From Aradus depressus (Eukaryota > Arthropoda > Insecta > Hemiptera > Aradidae), in NCBI GenBank assembly GCA_963662175.1, contig OY759215.1, positions 57,863,213-57,927,212 on the forward strand: a stretch of 64,000 nt of DNA, in the 5' to 3' direction. Shown piece by piece: positions 34,830 through 45,560 of this stretch. The translations under genes and the position numbers were made by a program. Under the pieces are notes generated by a model that saw nothing but the letters and a program-made list of their open reading frames with translations, was not told the DNA's origin and did no database searches. Each line of letters begins with the position of its first letter. The first letter of the stretch is position 1.

Positions 34830-35150
34830 CGAAGGAAATAAAATAAATTAATAAAAATCGACAGAGCATAATACAATGATGGTTACCTATAAAAGAGAAG
34901 GAAGGGAGCCCAGACTAGGATTGAAATAAAATTAATTTTAGTAAGTAGGGGCTAAACCGAAAAAATGTGAAAAGAAAGAAGAGGAAAAATAATAATAAAA
35001 TTAAATAAATGAATGATAAAAGTATACTTTTATATACATATAATTATGTAAAATAGGTATAATATTTATTATGATAGAATTTAGAAAATAAAAGAAATGA
35101 TATAAGTAAATAATTAGAGATAATTGATGTTGACGAATGGGAAAATAGAG
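34830..35150 (-). repeat. Repeat Y, right fragment
   Basis: 'aataaaataaattaataaaa', 'tcgacagagcataat', 'atggtt-acc-ataaaag' and 'ggggctaaac' match 51930-52050 in order. It becomes AT-rich and unalignable after about 35000. Confidence 0.55.
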
Positions 35151-35180
35151 AGATGAAGAACTAATCAAAGGGGGGTGGAT

Positions 35181-35466
35181 TGTTCAGCGAAGAATTGTTT
35201 TGGACACCATGGCTGAATTGGGAATAAGACATCTCCCCTCGCCTCCATTTTCTCCAGATCTCAACCCAATCGGGCCTATGTGGGATGCACTTCAAAGAAA
35301 ACTTTCTGACCGAAACCCTTAACCTCTCTCTCTCCGAGAACTAAGGGATGCTCTACCAGCTCTTTGGGAAGAAATACCAACGCAGACCTGTGACAACATG
35401 ATTAACAGTATCCCAGACAGGTGCAGCGAAGTAATTACCAATATAGGACACTTCACCAGGTATTAA
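35181..35466 (+). pseudogene. Tc1-type transposase C-terminal relic
   Basis: Reads VLDTMAELGIRHLP, SPPFSPDLNPIGPMWDALQR, a stop, then LRELRDALPALWEEIP and an end TRY plus stop. This is the C-terminal third of a Tc1/mariner transposase around the last catalytic acid. The expected Glu after PI is Gly, and a stop lies about 12 codons later, so it is inactive. The N-terminal two thirds are absent. No terminal repeats were found. Confidence 0.8.
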
Positions 35467-35744
35467 AAACAATGATTTTTTTTTTTTTAATGAATGAAGA
35501 ATTTTGAAAAAAAAATTTTTTGTTCAAAGAAATTTTTTTCGTATTGTATTTTTTTAAGTTGTATTTTATTAAAATATTTAGCAACAAAAAATGTTGATGT
35601 TCGACGGCTGTCAACAGATTTTTAGAACATATCCCTATTCATTTTTGAGAAGTTTGTATTGAAAAGATATTATCGACTCTGGAAAGATTTTTAAAAAAGT
35701 ATATGGGACAGACCTTATGGGAGGATATATTAGGATAGGGGTCT

Positions 35745-35886
35745 ACGAGTATCTGACATTTCACAGGCTCGGGACCGTTGCTTAACGTTCCATCCGAAGG
35801 CCGGTGTGCTCAAGGTATTTTTCACTATTATTTTCGACCTAAGGACCCTCGGCTGGATTTTGAACACCCTATGCTACCGGCGCCGT
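35745..35886 (-). mobile_element. tRNA-SINE fragment, antisense
   Basis: 'gagtatctgacatttcacag', 'gctcgggaccgttgcttaac', 'ccatccgaaggccggtgtgc', 'cctcggctggattttgaac' and 'gctaccggcgcc' at the right identify the SINE head half. The B-box region is decayed. Confidence 0.7.
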
Positions 35887-36318
35887 AAAAAAAAAAAGAA
35901 AATAAGAGATAAAAAAATCAAATAATTGCCTATGAATTTTTTATTTATTAATTAAGCAACAATTATACATGTGAAGACACAACCAAGCTAGAAATGCATA
36001 TGATATCTATTTGAATAATGTGTGTAGTAAATGATTGCATTTCATTTCTTTTTTAATCAGTCCCAATAGAATTAATTAGCATAGTCCTGTTTATACAACA
36101 ATTAATCTTATATGACGTACGAGCAGGCTTCTCGGTGTTGAGAACAGTAATCAGCTGAACAATAGGTTACTTTATATACTTACTATGTATGTATTATAGC
36201 TGAGGTGCCTTACCCATTACAATAATCAGCTATAATCTAAACATAATATGTTATCTATATTATTATAATATCTTTTAACGTTTGGACTGGAGTAGGATGC
36301 ACTCTAAGGTTACTAACC
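35887..36318. other. Spacer, no gene seen
   Basis: AT-rich, without recognised elements. Confidence 0.3.
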
Positions 36319-36600
36319 GGGCCAAGCCGAGAGAATGTTTCCAATGAAAGGTGCAAGTAATGATTATTTCATTAAATTTTCATAAAATTTCATACATAGC
36401 GTGGAAAATTTCGGGGAAAGGGGGAGGGGGCGACAGGGAAAGTTAAAGTACCGCTAGCTTCTTACCGGTTGATTGTATACTCACAAAATTTGTAGATTGT
36501 TTCAAGGAGGGCCAAACTTAAGATATAGGCTATGTGGCATTTCAAAATTATAAACGGAAGAGGGGTTAAGGGGGGGGGGGGGGGGGACTCAAAATGTAAA
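36319..36600 (+). mobile_element. Fragment related to the Helitron-like array at 57.6 kb
   Basis: 'aaattttcataaaatttcat', 'ataggctatgtggcatttc', 'aaaattataaacggaagagg' and a poly(G) run (36570-36586) match single units of the 142 bp array. Probably a one- or two-unit, non-amplified relative. Confidence 0.55.
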
Positions 36601-37109
36601 TGAGCTGAGGCGAGAAGTTGTCAACTTAGATCTAAAACCATCCGGGCAGATAACGTTACTAACCTAACCCACTTAAAGAGACTAACAGGGCACCGGATAA
36701 ACTGCTAGTTTTAGCATATAATGCGCTATATTTGGAGTTTCCCAAAGATGAAAAAATGTCATAAAGTAAATTTTGGCTGCTAAATATGCCGGCAACGTAC
36801 TTCCACACCAAGAACTAATCAATCAAGTTACTGGGTGAGATGGCTGGCATAAGATGGAAAGCGGGGTAGAGGGTGTCCTCACACCCCAGTTCTAGGATAT
36901 CAACCTTCCCCATTGTCTAAAGATCCCAATGGTATTCAACATACGTGGATCTACACGATGTCATGTCTTCAGGGCAATGGCGTTGCCCCTTTTCTAACTT
37001 TTTCTGCAATTTTTCGCTATTTGATCAAATAACGAATTTTCGCGAATCAATATATTAATGACGCTCTCTCAAAATTGATTCTAGAACCAATGCATTTTTA
37101 AGAACTAAA
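36601..37109. other. Spacer, no gene seen
   Basis: Mixed repeats, including R1-like 'gtacttccacaccaagaact'. No gene. Confidence 0.3.
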
Positions 37110-37290
37110 AACATAAAATTGTCGGTAAATCACCGGCATTATATTTCTTCGAAATCATTATCAGCATTATATTTCGCGAAAATCATTTGACTTACTTAGT
37201 GGCTTCTGAATCTCTCTTCTCTTCCCTTCGGACGGAAAACATGAAATTCGTGTGAAAACTCAACAAATTGAATTTCTGACCGATTACATA
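37110..37290 (+). repeat. R1 fragments
   Basis: 'aattgtcggtaaatcaccgg' at the left and 'gaaattcgtgtgaaaactca' plus 'gaccgattacataacttc' at the right are R1 ends; the middle is deleted. Confidence 0.5.
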
Positions 37291-37305
37291 ACTTCTTTTA
37301 CTTTT

Positions 37306-37515
37306 TATTTATTCATTTTTTTAGCTAGTATGCATTATGTAGGAGCGTATTATTATAATTTATTGATGGTTTTTTTGACAACTTATGATGATTACGAAGA
37401 ATCTGTACGAAACAAAATTCTTCAATTAACTTACTGCACTTTTCTTTGTACAACCGAGCGATTAATTAGTGCATTAGGAGATACAGTAATAAATAATAAT
37501 CGAAAGAGACGATAA
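37306..37515 (+). other. Orphan open segment, possible terminal exon
   Basis: A good 3' splice-like tract (ttcatttttttag) ends at 37324. From there the frame is open for about 62 codons to TAA (37513-37515), with a non-repetitive, charged translation: SMHYVGAYYYNLLMVFL, DDYEESVRNK, CTTERLISALGD, ending NNRKRR. I do not recognise a family. It could be a last exon of an unknown gene, a decayed element or chance. There is no upstream exon I can propose. Confidence 0.25.
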
Positions 37516-37794
37516 ACATAATAATAGTACCTACATGTATCTCCATATTTACTGCTTATAAATATTTATATATGCTACGTCTGGGTCAGTGATTATAAGA
37601 ATGTATAAATTTACTTCCGCCATTCTTTCTTAACCATTCAAATGACTTCTGGTAAGCAGTGCGCCTTATAAGGTACGTGACTCTTTATGGTAGATAGAAA
37701 TAGCAAAATCTGTTAAGATATCAATAAATGTGTTATTAATGGAGCCTGAATAACCGATTATTTTATCTTCTATTATTTCGATTAAAAAAAAAAA

Positions 37795-38165
37795 AAAGGT
37801 TCTCGGTGAATTACCTACAATATGTACTCGTATATTTCCTCAGCACGAATTAGTCAATTACGTTTTCCCTTTTTTTGTCCAAAACCAATCGATCTTTTGG
37901 GCTAAAATTCGTTACCGGTATTTGATGTCAACCAAAAAAAAAAAAGTCCCGCTCTAGTAGGCGGCCAATTTTTTTTGTGTGTGTCTAGGTGTGTGTTTGT
38001 GAACACAGTAACTCGAGTTTGAATGAATATATCGATTTGAGCATTTTATGTGTGTCTAAAATTCAATAAGGACAACCTTTGAGGACTTAGCGGGACCCTT
38101 CTCCCTCTACACAAAAAACCCAAATAATTGCCGAAGTAATGAATTTATCAGAGTAAGACATTTAC
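37795..38165. repeat. R1 copies, forward then reverse
   Basis: Forward R1 start (ctcggtgaattacctac, 'gcacgaattagtcaattacg', 'ccaatcgatcttttgggcta') is followed after 37970 by reverse R1 (gtgaacacagtaactcgag, 'atgaatatatcgatttgag', 'attcaataaggacaaccttt'). An inverted arrangement in one 370 bp stretch. Confidence 0.55.
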
Positions 38166-38940
38166 TGATTTTCAACCAGATCAGTAAACTGGTTTCAGAG
38201 GGAAAGCAGACACTTAGAAGAATTATATCCACCGACGACTTTTTTTTTTTTGGCATCTGACACCACCATTATTTGTTGCTCGACAAAGATCAGTAATCGA
38301 AAAGAATATTGAAATTATTTGGAGATGTATACAGCTCTCTATTTTGTATCGCTCTCGGTAGGTGGTAATTATTCTGCCTTCATGAAAAGTGACCGCATGT
38401 AATTTGCTCAAGGCTAGATGACAATTAGAGGCGAACGCTCTACCCCTAGATCGCGATGAAAAAGAGAGAAAGAAGGTAGAAAACGCGCAGTGCATCATCC
38501 TAATAGTCAGAAATATCTCTAGATCGAAGAATGGTTCAAGTTCGGTGGTATTGTGCTAGTGCTCGAGTACTGTTTCATCGGCTTGTGGAGCAATGAACCA
38601 GACATACTCTACTACGGAGGCCTGCTACTGGATTCGAGTCCTGTCTATCTCTGGCTTCCAGGCTATCCCACCTCATCCCAAGTCCCGCCTCCTTTCTTGC
38701 AATTCTATTTCGCCTTGACTCTAAATTTAAAATCTACCGATTCAGGAAGCCTCTAGAACTCAACTTAAAACACAGGTTACAGAACGTGATAATGAAGGTC
38801 TCGTCAATCCTATAAAATATGATACTTAGGTACGTATTTCACAAAATATATACGATATATGGGAGTACTTTCGGTATTGCTACCATTTCATCCACAAGTT
38901 AACAAATATTACTTTATATAATATATAAAGTAATATTTAT
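38166..38940. other. Unassigned spacer with a GC-richer block
   Basis: The block at 38380-38760 has higher GC and short frames on both strands, but no domain signature. Possibly an element fragment. Confidence 0.3.
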
Positions 38941-39124
38941 TTAATATATTAAAGTACATATTATGTATACTTTAATATATTAAAGTACATATTATGTATA
39001 CTTTAATATATTAAAGTACATATTATGTATACTTTAATATATTAAAGTACATATTATGTATACTTTAATGTATTAAAGTACATATATATATATACTTTAA
39101 TATATTAAAATACATATTATGTAC
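38941..39124 (+). repeat. 31 bp tandem repeat, ~6 units
   Basis: The unit 'ttaatatattaaagtacata' plus 'ttatgtatact' repeats at 38941, 38972, 39003, 39034, 39065 and 39096. Each unit holds the self-complementary 'aatatatt' and 'agtacata' strings, so it can form hairpins. The first four units are identical. Confidence 0.95.
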
Positions 39125-39572
39125 TACAGTATTTGTTAAGTCCTGGCTGAAGATGGTAGCATTATATAAATAGACAATATTTTAAAAAACTTATGTTTTC
39201 TTTATTTCATTAAAAATGTGTTTGGTACTAGATGGGGCAATGAAACCGCTGTCAAAATATAGTAAATATGTTTATTTATTTGTAGTTTTTCCACTATATC
39301 GTCATAGAGCGCAAAAATGTATTCAGAGTATACATTTAGTTGACGTACTTCACGTCATCCTTTTTCTATACAATCACCATTTGATGACATATTTTTCCAA
39401 AAGCTCTACCCATTTTCTCATTACTTCCATGAAGAAATTTTAGCTTTTGATCCAGTTGCGCCCAGCAGTTAGAATTATGGTATTCCACAGGGTAGAATCC
39501 CCCCTCCCGCCTACAAAGAAAAATTATTCACGCCTCTGTGTAGGAATGTATGAATTAGAATGGGATGGCCTA
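39125..39572. other. Spacer upstream of gene D
   Basis: No gene seen. A non-coding 5' exon of gene D may lie here. Confidence 0.3.
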
Positions 39573-39690
39573 AGAGGGCACCAGTAGCTCAGAAGTAGCG
39601 TGCTTGCCTACTCGGCTCAAGATCGCGGGTTCGAAACCCGCCCGTAGCATTTTTATCTGGAAAGTCAGGCCTATCTGAAGGCAGCTCGTC
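39573..39690 (+). mobile_element. tRNA-SINE head just upstream of gene D
   Basis: 'gagggcaccagtagctcaga' and 'gatcgcgggttcgaaacccg' give A-box- and B-box-like segments; the B box is the best kept of all copies. The SINE body breaks off after 'tttttatctggaaagt'. It ends about 85 bp before the splice acceptor of the first coding exon, so it lies in the leader intron or promoter region. A true tRNA gene is unlikely, because the acceptor and D-arm pairings are poor and it shares the SINE flank. Confidence 0.7.
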
Positions 39691-39789
39691 ACAACTAAAA
39701 ACATTATCCGCTGAAAAAAAAAAAAAGAAAGTATAATATAAATATAGTTTGTAATGATACATTTGTGTTGCAGACTTGCCAGTGAAGAG

Positions 39790-39807
39790 ATGAAGAAATG
39801 TCGCTGA
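39790..39807 (+). promoter_or_regulatory. 5-codon upstream ORF overlapping the gene D start codon
   Basis: An ATG at 39790 opens a MKKCR-stop frame ending at 39807. It overlaps the gene D ATG at 39798 in another frame. It lies downstream of the acceptor at 39773 and so should be in the mature mRNA unless the alternative AG at 39781-39782 and a later start are used. Overlapping uORFs commonly reduce initiation at the main start. The other three paralogues have no ATG in the short interval between acceptor and start. Confidence 0.55.
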
Positions 39808-41077
39808 GTTTACCCAGTTTTCTAGCCCTTTTCTACACCTATATAAAACTCCTCTTTCTGGAAGAACTCAACCCAGACGCCAACATTCCTGACACACCTC
39901 AGAGCCACCTAGCTGAGGACTACGATATAATCATTGTTGGAGCTAGCAGCGCAGGTAAAATGCTTAGAGAACTGTAATTCGTGAAGATCTATGAGAAAAA
40001 AAAAATTGGCAATGGAATCATCGACAATGTTCTTCCCCAGCACTGATTAATCAATTAATTGTTCACTCTCTCTCCAAAACCAATCGATTGATTGAGATAA
40101 AAATCAATACTTGACTCACATAATGACTTCTGAATACTCACACTAAATTTTGTGTCGATACATTGATTACATCGACAGTTATTGGTATTTTTGAGTTGAG
40201 TCCCCGTCTGATCTTCTCGCCTTCGGCTGGTTCCACTGAAAAATGATTGTTGTTGTTCTTATGGGGTTCCAAATTCACATATGAAATATTATGTGAATAC
40301 AAGGGACAGATTGGAACGATGGTTATTAGAATTTTTGGTGTTAACCCTACCCTCTAATCATCGCTATCGTTCTTATGGAGTTCTGAATACACATTTTCGT
40401 GTCAATAATAGGTAGTTTTTTTTTTTTTTTCATTTTTAGTTGGAAATCATAAAAATTCTGGTACTCAACATCGAATTTCATAACTTTATACCGATTGTAT
40501 AACTTCCCCTATACTTCAAATAGTTGGCGAAGAGAAAGGACGTTGATGGACTACTTGTCTATTTGAAAAATATGTTTATGCTACTAAATACGAATACGTT
40601 TTATTTCGAAAAATGTATTGATGATCCCGGAAAGGGGGGAGTGAATAAACAATGGTATTCAAAATGCGGAAAACAACAAAAAACATAAATTCTGGAAGCA
40701 TATACCCCCCCCCCCCCCCCCCCCCGCGTTTAAGTATTTTAAATTATTATATATAGGTACCTATTTATCGGAAACGATGAAATACCGAGAAAAAAAACAG
40801 AATAACATTCTAACGACTTTAGAGGGAGAGCAAATACTTAGTTGATTAATTTGTGCTGGGGAAGTACATTGTCGGTGATTCACCCAGGTTTTTGTTTCTT
40901 GTTTGTTATACAGAAGATGATGTTAAGAACAACATCACCCAAATAGACTGTCCTTTAGAAATATTTTTTTGTTACACACATATCAACCCTTTTGCTACCT
41001 TTCGGGATATTTATGGTACTTATCACAAGACTTATTACTAATAATATAACATATCTATTTTTTAATTTTATATTTAC

Positions 41078-41131
<54 letters not shown>

Positions 41132-44100
41132 GTACAATATATAACAAGCAAATGTGATATATGAATAAAAAAAATGTCTTGGATATTGAAAGAGAAATTA
41201 TTCATTATAATTTCCTATCACCCTAATTCTTTAGGCCGCAGACTTGCGACAATGAACCCTTCCTAATATTCATGTTCGGAGGCTGAGGCGGCAATGGCCT
41301 CGAAACCTACTAGTTGATTGAAGACTTAAGTCATCTACACACTTTTTTTGCCATAGCTTTCTTTTATCATTCAACTGCTTTTGTTTTCCATTTCTCTCAT
41401 CAACTATCACAAGATAATAGAGTCTCATTAATGAATGATTACTCATTCAATATCCAAGACATTTTTTTTATTAATGTATCACATTTGATTGTTATATATT
41501 GTGTATATATATAGTTGTAAATATAAAACTGAAAAATAATATTTTTAAACAATAAACATCAATCCCAAGATTATTTAAAGTAATAGTGTAGAAGTTGCAA
41601 CAACCTGTAAGAACACTAACCTCACTGGGACTCATAGACTAATAGTATTAGTAACATATCGAAGCGTTTATGAAACAGGAAAAAACCTAATTAATAATAT
41701 TTTTTATGAGACTAATATTATTTTGTAATAATAATAATAATAACTTTTATGAAAGAGGCTGGACATGAGTCCGAAACTGGAGCTACTCCTCGGTGTGCTC
41801 ATGATATTTTAACTCATATTCTCTGAATCTCTGCGACTGACGCGCGGGAATAGTAGTTTTCCAGGAATTAATTTCAATCTGTTCCATTGACCTTTAGCAG
41901 AGAATAAATATTTTCATTTCTATATTCCTTGAAATTAATTTATATTTAATAAATAAAAATTCTGTCGATACATTCATCACATAAACAGTTATTAGGGTAT
42001 TTAAGTCGAGCAACTCGTCTGTGGTCTACCCTTCGCGGAAAATTAATGGATGCCATCCTTCTGACGTTTTGAATTCAAATATAAAATTTCATGTTGATAC
42101 ATTCATCGCATCACATAAAATGTTAGTACCGGTTATATACGGTAAGAATAACACAAACTCGACCAAAAGTTGACAATCTAATTGGCTTCCCAATGGCTAT
42201 TAATTAATAAAGCATATTATATATACTTACAACGTATCCCAATAATTGGGAATATATAATTATTATATATCGTCGTAGATACAACATATCTCAAAATTAT
42301 TTCATTTTCATATAATTGTATTCGTATATTCCCGCCGTTATGTTCATAGTGTGTTTCTTAAAAAGCCTCTGGGATGAAAGAAAAATGAAATCAAATCCAT
42401 CATGGCGTCGCTTGTTGATTAAGACAACCCAAACCAAATGGCATAGTTTTAGATACGTCATGTTGTATCTTCAACAACGATATTTGCTCTATGGCTTAAA
42501 AAATTCAAATTTGACCAGAACCGTCAGGTCACATTCAGCTGAAAAAATCCGAAAACCAACATTTTGTTTATTTTAAGTGCCGGAAAGAAATTGTTGAAAG
42601 CAATGTGACAGGATAACGAAATGTTCTAGAGTGATGAGGTTTTCTTCACTTGTTTTTGCTTGATGGGTACAGATAAAACTATAATGAGCTGTAGGTGATG
42701 TAGAGTAAGTTAAAAAAAAAAAGCGAAAATATTCCTATTTTTTCAGATGTTTGGTCGAAAAATTACCCACTATACAGGGGCGCACCCTCTGGTATTCATC
42801 ATATATAACTAACTAAATATTCCGATTGACAGGATGTGTCCTTGCCAGCAGATTGTCAGAGTATTCTGGATGGAGGATCCTGCTGATAGAAGGAGGCAGC
42901 GACGAAACTCCAATAACGGACAATCCCTTCTTGTTTAGAGCTGGACTCTTGTACAACTACACGACGGTACCACAACGGAGAGCATGCCTAGGTAAATTAA
43001 TAGCTGTTAAATTCCTAGGATTTGTACACACCGCAGCAACAAGTGGCCATATTCGGGTCGAATAATGTTCCTCTTTGTCAATAATACAGCGGCAAAAGTA
43101 GACAAAGAGAAGACAAATGTACGTTGTAGGAACAACTGCAATGTAGCAATGTTTCTGGCGACAAGGGGTCGACAAAACGGAATTCTCTCAGTAGATGACA
43201 AGACAAATGACATGTTCAAACTGAAGAAACATTCTTTTCTTGTCGCTAGATATAAACATTTATTTTACCTTGATATTTTCCACCTCACTTGCAGGGCCAA
43301 AACTAGAGCGAGGACCCTGGCCATTTGCGCTTGAGAGGGCCCCGGAAAGTAAAACTGAGAAGTTTGAGCACAGCCATGTTATATCTTAACGATATTGTCG
43401 TATGGAGTAGCATGGTAGGAGAGCATCTGATTGGACTGCAAGAAATGGTTTGAGAGCCGGGGCTTAAAATGAAGTCTCAGAAATGTCAGATCCTGCAACG
43501 ACAATAACTTTCCTTCGCCTTGTCTTTTCTACTGATGGAGTCGCCACCGTCCAGGGAATATTGAGGCATTTTGTAACTGGCTGATGTGCAAATACATACA
43601 AAGTGATATCCGAATACATTTTAAATAAGTTTTTTTGTTTTTATCTGTATTGATCTAGTATGATAACTTCCATTTTACTTACAGTAAAAAGGCCAAACCA
43701 AGAGTCCCATATTCCTTCATTATTATTCAAAGTATTGTTCTCTTACATATTATTTAAAGTGATCGATTTTTTAACTTTCAGCTACTGGCGGTCGGTGCAC
43801 CTATCCTCGAGGTTCAACTCTTGGAGGGACCTCTGCTCTCACGAACATGCTGTACAGTCGAGGCAACGAAGGCGACTATGACTACTGGGCCATGCTGGGC
43901 AATAAGGAATGGAGCTGGAAAAAGGTATTCCCATACTTTCATAAACTGGAGAACTATCAAATCAAATCGTTGCGCAGTTCAAAATATCACGGAAGGAAAG
44001 GTCCTTGGACGGTGCGATATCCAAGGTATCATACGCGTTTACGAGATGAGTACATCAGGGCAGGAATGGAATTTGGTTGGAATAGGATAGACTACAATGG

Positions 44101-45379
44101 AAAAAATCAGTACGGTATAGATTACGCTCAGTTATCTCTAGATGGACCGACAAGATTAAGTACTCCGCAAGCCTACTTGAGACCTGTTGCCAGAAGAAAA
44201 AATCTTACCATTATCAAAAAATCAGCAGCTGTAAAAATCCTTATAGATAAAAATTCAAAGAGGGCGGAAGGAGTAGAGTATGTACGAGATGGTAAGACCT
44301 ATAAAGTAAAGGCCAACCTTGAGGTGATTTTATCCACAGGGAGCATAAGCTCCGTTCAGCTGCTGATGCTGTCTGGAATTGGACCTCGGGAGGAGCTGAA
44401 AAAAATCGGAATTCCTGAAGTTTGTCACTTACCTGTGGGTAGAAATTACCAAGATCAGCCTTCGGTGGATGTTTTTTTCGAAATGGCAGGCGATTACACA
44501 ATAATAACAGAGGCTTGGAGGAATAACCATACCATCATTGAATTTGCAAAAAACAAGCGTGGACCTTTGACAGCAACAGGAGAAGAAGCAGATGCTTTTT
44601 TCAATACATTTGATAACAAAGAATTACCAAATGTGCAACTTCGATTTTTCAGTACTGGCCCAACAGAAAATTTAGAAGTTACTTTCACAAAACAGTTGGT
44701 AACAGTTCAAGTAGTTTTGTTGCAACCGAACAGTTACGGGAAAATAACACTCAGCAGCTCCGATCCAAATGATCTTCCACTTTTAAATCCAAATTATCTT
44801 CTTGAAGAATTCGATTTAATTTCTCTACAGAAAGGAGTCAAGACAGCCATCGAATTTATGAAGACATCCACAATGATGAAAGTTTCACCAAAGCTGTACA
44901 CAAGTCTTCAATCAAAATGTCAAGGTTTAGAAGAGGCTGAATGGATACCGTGTATTGTCTCGAATTATTCGTTCGGAATCTCTCAAGGAGTTGGCACCAT
45001 ACGAATGGGTCCCTCTAATGATCCGAGCTCGGTGATCACTAATGATCAACTTTTTGTCAAGTGCATGAACAATTTAAGAGTTGTTGACGAATCTGTTTTA
45101 CCGAAAGTTATAAGAGGGAATCCGAGTAATTGCGTCATGATGATGGCGGAAAAAGTATCGGACACCATCAAAGCATATCATGGTGTGAAGCCTCAGCGGC
45201 CCGCGTCAACTTCAAGTCTTCACCAACACACCTACAACGATCCCAACAGCTCCATGCAGATATCACATTCCATCTCACAAATTTCATCATCTGAATTGGA
45301 CACCTACTTTGAGAGTTTGATTAGTAAACCGCTTCTGAATGCATTTAAAGTTGTGATAGAGACTATTAATAAAGATTGA
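39798..45379 (+). CDS. GMC oxidoreductase-like protein D (FAD motif partly eroded), 3 coding exons
   Basis: Coding exons 39798-39954, 42833-42991 and 43782-45379 join to 637 aa, again 157 and 159 nt followed by phase-1 introns. The ATG lies 24 nt after the acceptor at 39773 (10 nt in A-C). N-terminal residues 3-20 are hydrophobic. The Rossmann motif at 47-53 is VGASSAG, so the middle glycine of GxGxxG is Ser, but Glu72 (LLIEGGSDE) is kept. The core has GGTSALTNMLYSRG, DYDYWAMLGN, SKYHG and the motif ending LSGIGP. The catalytic His is Gln507; the second site aligns with Ser554, though the next residue is Asn, so a one-residue shift cannot be excluded. A Ser/His/Asn-rich linker and a TYFE...KPLLNAF tail resemble the end of C. 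C and D form one subgroup, A and B the other. Confidence 0.92.
40000..40520 (+). repeat. R1 repeat, intron 1 of gene D
   Basis: 'cagcactgattaatcaatta', 'gagataaaaatcaatacttg', 'actcacactaaattttgtg', 'cattacatcgacagttattg', 'ttcggctggttccactgaaa', a partial third half-unit around 40300-40430, a T run, and 'gattgtataacttcccctat'. A fragment of another copy lies at 40780-40895. Confidence 0.75.
41078..41127 (+). repeat. (TA)n microsatellite, intron 1 of gene D
   Basis: About 25 TA dinucleotides without interruption. Confidence 0.95.
41945..42115 (+). repeat. R1 fragment, intron 1 of gene D
   Basis: 'ctgtcgatacattcatcaca', 'aacagttattagggtattta', 'ttcgcggaaaattaatggat', 'aatataaaatttcatgttga' and 'tacattcatcgcatc' follow R1 order. 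Confidence 0.65.
43371..43600 (+). pseudogene. Gypsy reverse transcriptase fragment, intron 2 of gene D
   Basis: Reads AMLYLNDIVVWSSMVGEHLIGLQEMV, a stop, then EPGLKMKSQKCQILQRQ. This is the region after the RT catalytic box of Ty3/Gypsy elements, where YLDD has become YLND, so it is dead. Only about 75 codons remain. It belongs to a different lineage from the relic at 31.8-34.7 kb, which has FLDD. Confidence 0.75.
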
Positions 45380-45560
45380 TTGGCCGGTGGTCGCCCCCAA
45401 CCCGTCATAGCCTCACTAGTCTTAACCTGATCCCGAGCTCCCAAATGTTCCACCGACGGGTGTTATTGCATAGGAGCAAGGTGCACCTAACTAGGTTAAT
45501 AATTAAGAACAAAGTAGACTATTAACAATAAGGACTAATATATTATTAATAAGGACTATT

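Noticed and set aside
39573..39660. tRNA gene
   Set aside because: A- and B-box-like segments are present, but the sequence continues into the SINE body and cloverleaf pairing is poor; treated as a SINE head. The same reasoning applies to 52453 and 6322.
1837..45379. The four GMC genes as decaying pseudogenes
   Set aside because: All four have intact frames, matching splice sites, conserved exon lengths and conserved structural motifs; losses are limited to catalytic and cofactor residues.
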